In this document: positions 16,022 to 18,804 of the stretch, piece by piece
Layout: the number at the start of each line of letters is the position of its first letter
Numbering within the stretch: the first letter of the stretch is position 1
From: Phocaeicola_A sp963624095
GTDB lineage: Bacteria > Bacteroidota > Bacteroidia > Bacteroidales > Bacteroidaceae
Assembly (NCBI GenBank): GCA_963624095.1
Contig: CAVFNZ010000039.1
Coordinates: 1-18,804 of the forward strand
Direction of reading: 5' to 3'
DNA length: 18,804 nucleotides
Translations under genes and position numbers: made by a program
Notes under the pieces: generated by a model
Databases searched by the model: none
What the model saw: only the letters and a program-made list of their open reading frames with translations
Told to the model about the DNA's origin: nothing

Positions 16022-16053
16022 CAAAAATAGATATTATTTCCACACGCAGCAAG
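16022..16053 (-). promoter_or_regulatory. Bacteroidetes-type promoter of the leu operon
   Basis: TATTTTTG (16029-16022, minus strand) matches the -7 consensus TAnnTTTG exactly. A TTG (16052-16050) within CTTG stands 20 bases upstream as the -33 element. Transcription should start near 16014-16015, about 13 bases before the leader-peptide ATG. Confidence 0.65.
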
Positions 16054-16114
16054 AAAAATGAAAGTTTTTTATCTCTTAAATCTTCAAATTACTACCTATC
16101 GACTAGTTACATGC

Positions 16115-17176
16115 CTACTTCCCATAATCCTGTATGGGCAGATCACCCCTCATCGCCCAAAAGGCATTCATCGCCAAAGCCTCCATCTCGTTCTCCCCGG
16201 GAATGACCGCTACCGGTGCCAGGTAGCTGATTTGTCGGGTCAACTCGTCCACACAGAAGCTGTCGTACGCGATTCCTCCGGTGAGGATGATGGCATCCGT
16301 CTCCCCACAGAGTGCCACATGCATGGCTCCCACCTGCTTGGCAATGGTATAGAGCATGGCGTCCACTACCAACCGGGCCTTTTCGTCCCCCTCTTCCACG
16401 CGCTGGACGATGAGCCTCATGTCGCTCGTGCCCAAGTGGGCCATCGCCCCTCCTTTGCGGCAAATCATCGTGCGTATCTTCTGGAAGGAGTATTTGCCAC
16501 TGAAGCAGAGCTCGGCAAGCTGTTCCGACGGGAGCGTGCCGGCCCGGTCGGGACAGATAGGCCCTTCTCCGTTGAGGGCGTTGTTCACGTCGATGACCTT
16601 TCCTTTACGGTGGGCACTCACGGAGATGCCTCCACCCAAATGGGCCACTATCAGGTTCAGCTCTTCGTAGGACTTACCTATCTGTTTGGCATACCTGCGC
16701 GATACGGCTTTGCTGTTCAGCGCATGGAACACGGAACGCCGCTCGATGCCCGGTATGCCCGTCAGCCGTGCTTTCTCCTGCATCTCGTCCACCACTACAG
16801 GGTCGGCGATGAAGGTAGGGCATCCGATGCCTCGGGCCAGCTCGTCGGCCAACAGTGCCCCCAGGTTGCACACATGGTCCATTTGGGCGTGAATCAAATC
16901 CTGTTTCATGGCTTCGTTGATGCGGTAGACACCGCTCGGGATAGGCTTCAGCAGTCCTCCACGGGCCACAATCGCATCGAAATCCAAAGGGATGTTGGCC
17001 TTCCCTATCGCCTCCTTGATGCTTTGGAGGCGAAACGGATACTGGTCCATAGCGCAACTGTAACGTGAGGTCTCCTCCGGTGAGTGATGGATATTCTCAA
17101 TCCACTGCTGCCGCTCATCGAGGTATAAGGCAATCTTGGTGGAGGTGGAGCCAAGGTTGATGACAAAGATTTTCAT
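16115..17176 (-). CDS. buk: Butyrate kinase (branched/short-chain acyl kinase)
   Basis: A 353-residue acetokinase-family (ASKHA fold) enzyme: reversible phosphate transfer between acyl-phosphate/ADP and carboxylate/ATP. Motifs are the phosphate-1 loop NLGSTSTK (7-14), ARGGLLKPI (71-79), DPVVVDEM (125-132), RRSVFHALNSKAV (146-158), HLGGGISVSAHRKG (179-192) and the adenosine motif LTGGIAYDS (298-306). Length is that of butyrate rather than acetate kinases (about 400). It follows ptb by 64 bases, the usual ptb-buk order. No butyrate-synthesis genes are in the window, and the next gene downstream is the BCAA-controlled leu operon. Substrates may therefore be isobutyrate, isovalerate or 2-methylbutyrate rather than butyrate (inference). 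No terminator is seen between it and the leu promoter. Confidence 0.93.
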   Translation of the reverse strand: MKIFVINLGSTSTKIALYLDERQQWIENIHHSPEETSRYSCAMDQYPFRLQSIKEAIGKANIPLDFDAIVARGGLLKPIPSGVYRINEAMKQDLIHAQMDHVCNLGALLADELARGIGCPTFIADPVVVDEMQEKARLTGIPGIERRSVFHALNSKAVSRRYAKQIGKSYEELNLIVAHLGGGISVSAHRKGKVIDVNNALNGEGPICPDRAGTLPSEQLAELCFSGKYSFQKIRTMICRKGGAMAHLGTSDMRLIVQRVEEGDEKARLVVDAMLYTIAKQVGAMHVALCGETDAIILTGGIAYDSFCVDELTRQISYLAPVAVIPGENEMEALAMNAFWAMRGDLPIQDYGK

Positions 17177-17240
17177 AGTACTGTTTATTTATATGGTTAA
17201 GGAAATGTTTTTTCCCAGTCAGGAAAATAATTTTCTTCGG

Positions 17241-18149
17241 TCAGTCCGCTAAACAAGCCATGGCCAAGCTGTAGAGTTTTGTCAGCTCCGAGTCACTGCG
17301 TGAGGTGACGACTACCGGACAGATTGTCCCTTGCAGGATGGAGGCCATATCCGCATGAGCAAAGAGCGAGATGGTCTTGTAGAAGGTGTTTCCCGACTCG
17401 ATGTTGGGGAATATCAACACATCCGCATTGCCCACCACGGGCGACTTGATTCCCTTTATCATGGCACTCTGCAAGTCAAAGGCCGTCTTCACGTCCATCG
17501 GTCCGCCCACCAGTGTCTCGCCAAACGCTCCCTCCTCGGTGTCTTTCAGCAGCCGGGCGTAGTCCAACGTATGGGGGAACTTTTCGCTAATCTTCTCGGT
17601 ACAATGTATGAGTGCCACCTTCGGCTGTGCGATGCCACAGTTGTTGCACAGGCGTGACGCGTAGGTTATCATGGCCTTGAACTGCTCGTAGTTGGGACGC
17701 GGGATTACCGCCGCGTCGGAAAAGAAGATCAACCTGGGATACATCGAAATCTGAGCTACCGAGATGTGGGTCAACACACGCCCCTTTGGCAATAGGCCAC
17801 AGGTCTTGTCGAGCACGGCGTGCAACAGGTTGTCCGTATTGAGCAACCCTTTCATCAGTACATCCGCCTCTCCGTCCCGCACCAGCTTCACGGCCCTTCG
17901 GGCGGCAGCGTCCACGTCTTCCGCCACATAGACGTTTACGTCCTCGGGATAGGCGTCGCGTATCTGGTTGGCGCGGTCCACAAAATCGTTAGTGACCACC
18001 AGCAGGAATCGGGCGAACTTGTTTTCAAGTCCCCTTCTGATGGCGAACTCGGTGTGTGAATCGTGCGGACAGGCTACGGCCACTCTTTTCCTTTGGGGCA
18101 AGGAAGCGAGCATGGACATTAGTTGCTGAAAGTTATGTATCGATTTCAT
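17241..18149 (-). CDS. ptb: Phosphate butyryltransferase
   Basis: A 302-residue member of the phosphate acetyl/butyryltransferase family: acyl-CoA plus phosphate to acyl-phosphate plus CoA. Family motifs seen are DVLMKGLLNTDNLLHAVL (about 95-112), FFSDAAVIPRPNYEQ (about 141-155), GGPMDVKTAFD (about 215-225) and, near the C-terminus, FPNIESGNTFYKTI and GTICPVVVTSRSDS. Length is typical for Ptb. With Buk it forms a two-step route between CoA thioester and free acid, producing ATP in one direction and activating scavenged acids in the other. It is the first gene of the ptb-buk pair, preceded by a long gene-free region. Confidence 0.92.
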   Translation of the reverse strand: MKSIHNFQQLMSMLASLPQRKRVAVACPHDSHTEFAIRRGLENKFARFLLVVTNDFVDRANQIRDAYPEDVNVYVAEDVDAAARRAVKLVRDGEADVLMKGLLNTDNLLHAVLDKTCGLLPKGRVLTHISVAQISMYPRLIFFSDAAVIPRPNYEQFKAMITYASRLCNNCGIAQPKVALIHCTEKISEKFPHTLDYARLLKDTEEGAFGETLVGGPMDVKTAFDLQSAMIKGIKSPVVGNADVLIFPNIESGNTFYKTISLFAHADMASILQGTICPVVVTSRSDSELTKLYSLAMACLAD

Positions 18150-18165
18150 AGTGGCATATTTTCAG

Positions 18166-18195
18166 CAAATATGGCAAAAATTACCGAATAAGCAA
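18166..18195 (-). promoter_or_regulatory. Weak candidate promoter of ptb-buk
   Basis: CATATTTG (18173-18166) departs by one base from TAnnTTTG, with TTG (18195-18193) 19 bases upstream. Transcription would begin about 10 bases before the ptb ATG. The match is modest and AT-rich sequence makes chance hits likely. Confidence 0.22.
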
Positions 18196-18455
18196 TAGGT
18201 TTACATGAACTATTGAGTGCGAATTATGCTTTTTTCATACATTGTGACATACCAAGTTCCTTTTTGAACGATTGCAACGGATAAATTGTAAGCATCGATA
18301 GAATACGATGCCACACCATGGAAGACCCAATCCGATGACGAAACGCATTAACCTTCTTATCTCATAAAAGTGGGTACATCAAATTGGACACCTGTCCCTA
18401 TATATAATAAGGTATAAGGGGAGAAAATATCGGGTTCCAAGGAGGTCCGTCTGAT
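18196..18455. other. Intergenic, no gene seen; small inverted repeats
   Basis: No convincing coding frame or RNA gene. Short inverted repeats are present: GCATCG/CGATGC (18292-18297 and 18306-18311, loop 8) and GGACA-CC-TGTCC (18386-18397). A perfect Shine-Dalgarno-like AAGGAGGT (18439-18446, plus strand) precedes an ATG at 18454, which opens the 23-base repeat array. Confidence 0.5.
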
Positions 18456-18593
18456 GCCGTACGGGATGAGGGTCTATAGCTGTACAGCATGAGGGTCTAT
18501 AGTTGTACGGGATGAGGGGTTATAGCTGTACGTCATGGGAACCTATGGCTGTACGGGATGAAAACCTGTGGCCGTACGGCATCAGAACCGGGG
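18456..18593. repeat. Six tandem 23-base repeats with GTAC palindromic core
   Basis: Units begin at 18456, 18479, 18502, 18525, 18548 and 18571, each starting GYYGTAC and continuing with a purine-rich ATGAGGG/ATGGGAA-type stretch and CTATA/CTATG. Unit 2 opens with the perfect palindrome GCTGTACAGC and unit 6 with GCCGTACGGC, differing by a compensatory pair (T/A versus C/G); the others have one or more mismatches. A seventh, strongly degraded unit may follow at 18592-18614. The units are contiguous without spacers, so this is not a CRISPR array. The function is unknown; binding-site array and degenerating satellite are both possible. Confidence 0.8.
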
Positions 18594-18617
18594 TGTCGCG
18601 CATCGTTAGACCAGCGT

Positions 18618-18634
18618 GAAAACGTACGGTTTTC
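18618..18634. repeat. Inverted repeat around a further GTACG
   Basis: GAAAAC (18618-18623) and GTTTTC (18629-18634) flank GTACG, giving a 6-bp stem with a 5-base loop. It carries the same GTAC core as the 23-base units but no other resemblance. Confidence 0.4.
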
Positions 18635-18644
18635 CAGGGTGACT

Positions 18645-18740
18645 TTTACTGATTCACTGGACACTATTTCTCTCCATTTACTGAAATGGTAGACACTTCA
18701 TGTTGAGCCATACTGAATCGATAGACACAAGCGAATGTCA
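18645..18740. repeat. Three 32-base tandem repeats (IS21-end-like)
   Basis: Units at 18645, 18677 and 18709 share TACTGA-N5-T-N-GACAC at exactly 32-base spacing; the remainder of each unit has diverged. A hairpin CCATTT/AAATGG (18674-18689) spans the first junction. Serial repeats containing a TGGACAC-type tip are typical of IS21-family ends, where the transposase binds several sites. The transposase genes would lie past the right edge, so the identity is unproven. Confidence 0.55.
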
Positions 18741-18758
18741 TATTCTGATTTCGCTTGT
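18727..18758. repeat. 9-bp inverted repeat
   Basis: ACAAGCGAA (18727-18735) and TTCGCTTGT (18750-18758) are perfectly complementary with a 14-base loop. No T run follows on either strand, so a terminator is not supported. It overlaps the third 32-base unit. Confidence 0.5.
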
Positions 18759-18778
18759 CAGTTATATTGCTGAATCAC

Positions 18779-18790
18779 GAGGTTAACCTC
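18779..18790. repeat. 12-bp perfect palindrome
   Basis: GAGGTTAACCTC reads the same on both strands. It could be an operator for a dimeric regulator of a gene beyond the right edge, but nothing else in the window bears on it. Confidence 0.35.
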
Positions 18791-18804
18791 ACAAGCCCGA
18801 GAGG

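Noticed and set aside
14272..16206. Plus-strand open frame of about 644 codons opposite leuA and the leader
   Set aside because: It is antisense to a clear leuA with all motifs and to the attenuator, and it lacks any recognisable domain. Long antisense frames are expected in GC-rich genes.
17177..17240. GAAAAT/ATTTTC inverted repeat between ptb and buk as a terminator
   Set aside because: The arms are AT-only apart from the ends and have a single-base loop, so no stable hairpin can form.
18456..18593. CRISPR array
   Set aside because: Units are contiguous, there are no unique spacers, and no cas gene is present.

Overview
The window looks like chromosomal DNA of a Bacteroidales bacterium (Bacteroides/Prevotella-like). 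The evidence is the mutL / OstA-like / SurA-type chaperone gene block typical of that order, promoters of the Bacteroidetes type (TTG or TTTG about 20 bases upstream of TAnnTTTG), and few Shine-Dalgarno sites. Core genes are GC-rich for the order (single 60-base lines counted by hand give about 58-65%). The first 1.9 kb is poorer (about 40-47%). Every convincing protein gene is on the minus strand, so the window reads from right to left.

Right end (18150-18804): a gene-free stretch with two different tandem repeats. One is six 23-base units centred on a GTAC palindrome; the other is three 32-base units resembling the repeated transposase sites at IS21-family ends. Next come ptb and buk (18149-16115), which interconvert short or branched acyl-CoA, acyl-phosphate and free acid.

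Between buk and leuA lies a complete transcription attenuator. It has a Bacteroidetes promoter, a 28-codon leader peptide with four Ile codons followed by two Leu CTA codons, an 11-bp terminator hairpin with a U tract, and a 9-base antiterminator segment complementary to the terminator loop. It precedes leuA-leuC-leuD-cimA-like-leuB, which would make leucine and, via citramalate, 2-oxobutyrate for isoleucine. Stalling on Ile and Leu codons fits that pair of products.

Without any visible gap (5 nt after leuB) the same strand continues into an envelope block: two SurA-type parvulin proteins, a SurA-like lipoprotein between them, a large OstA/LptA-like protein and a small membrane protein, ending with mutL. 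This MutL has lost the usual endonuclease residues.

Left end (1-1892): a compact two-gene cassette with its own promoter and terminator hairpin. It holds an AAA15-type (COG1106-like) SMC/ABC-fold ATPase and an overlapping 155-residue protein of unknown function. Cassette form, lower GC and the ATPase family make it a candidate phage-defence or toxin-type system, and the best candidate here for something undescribed.
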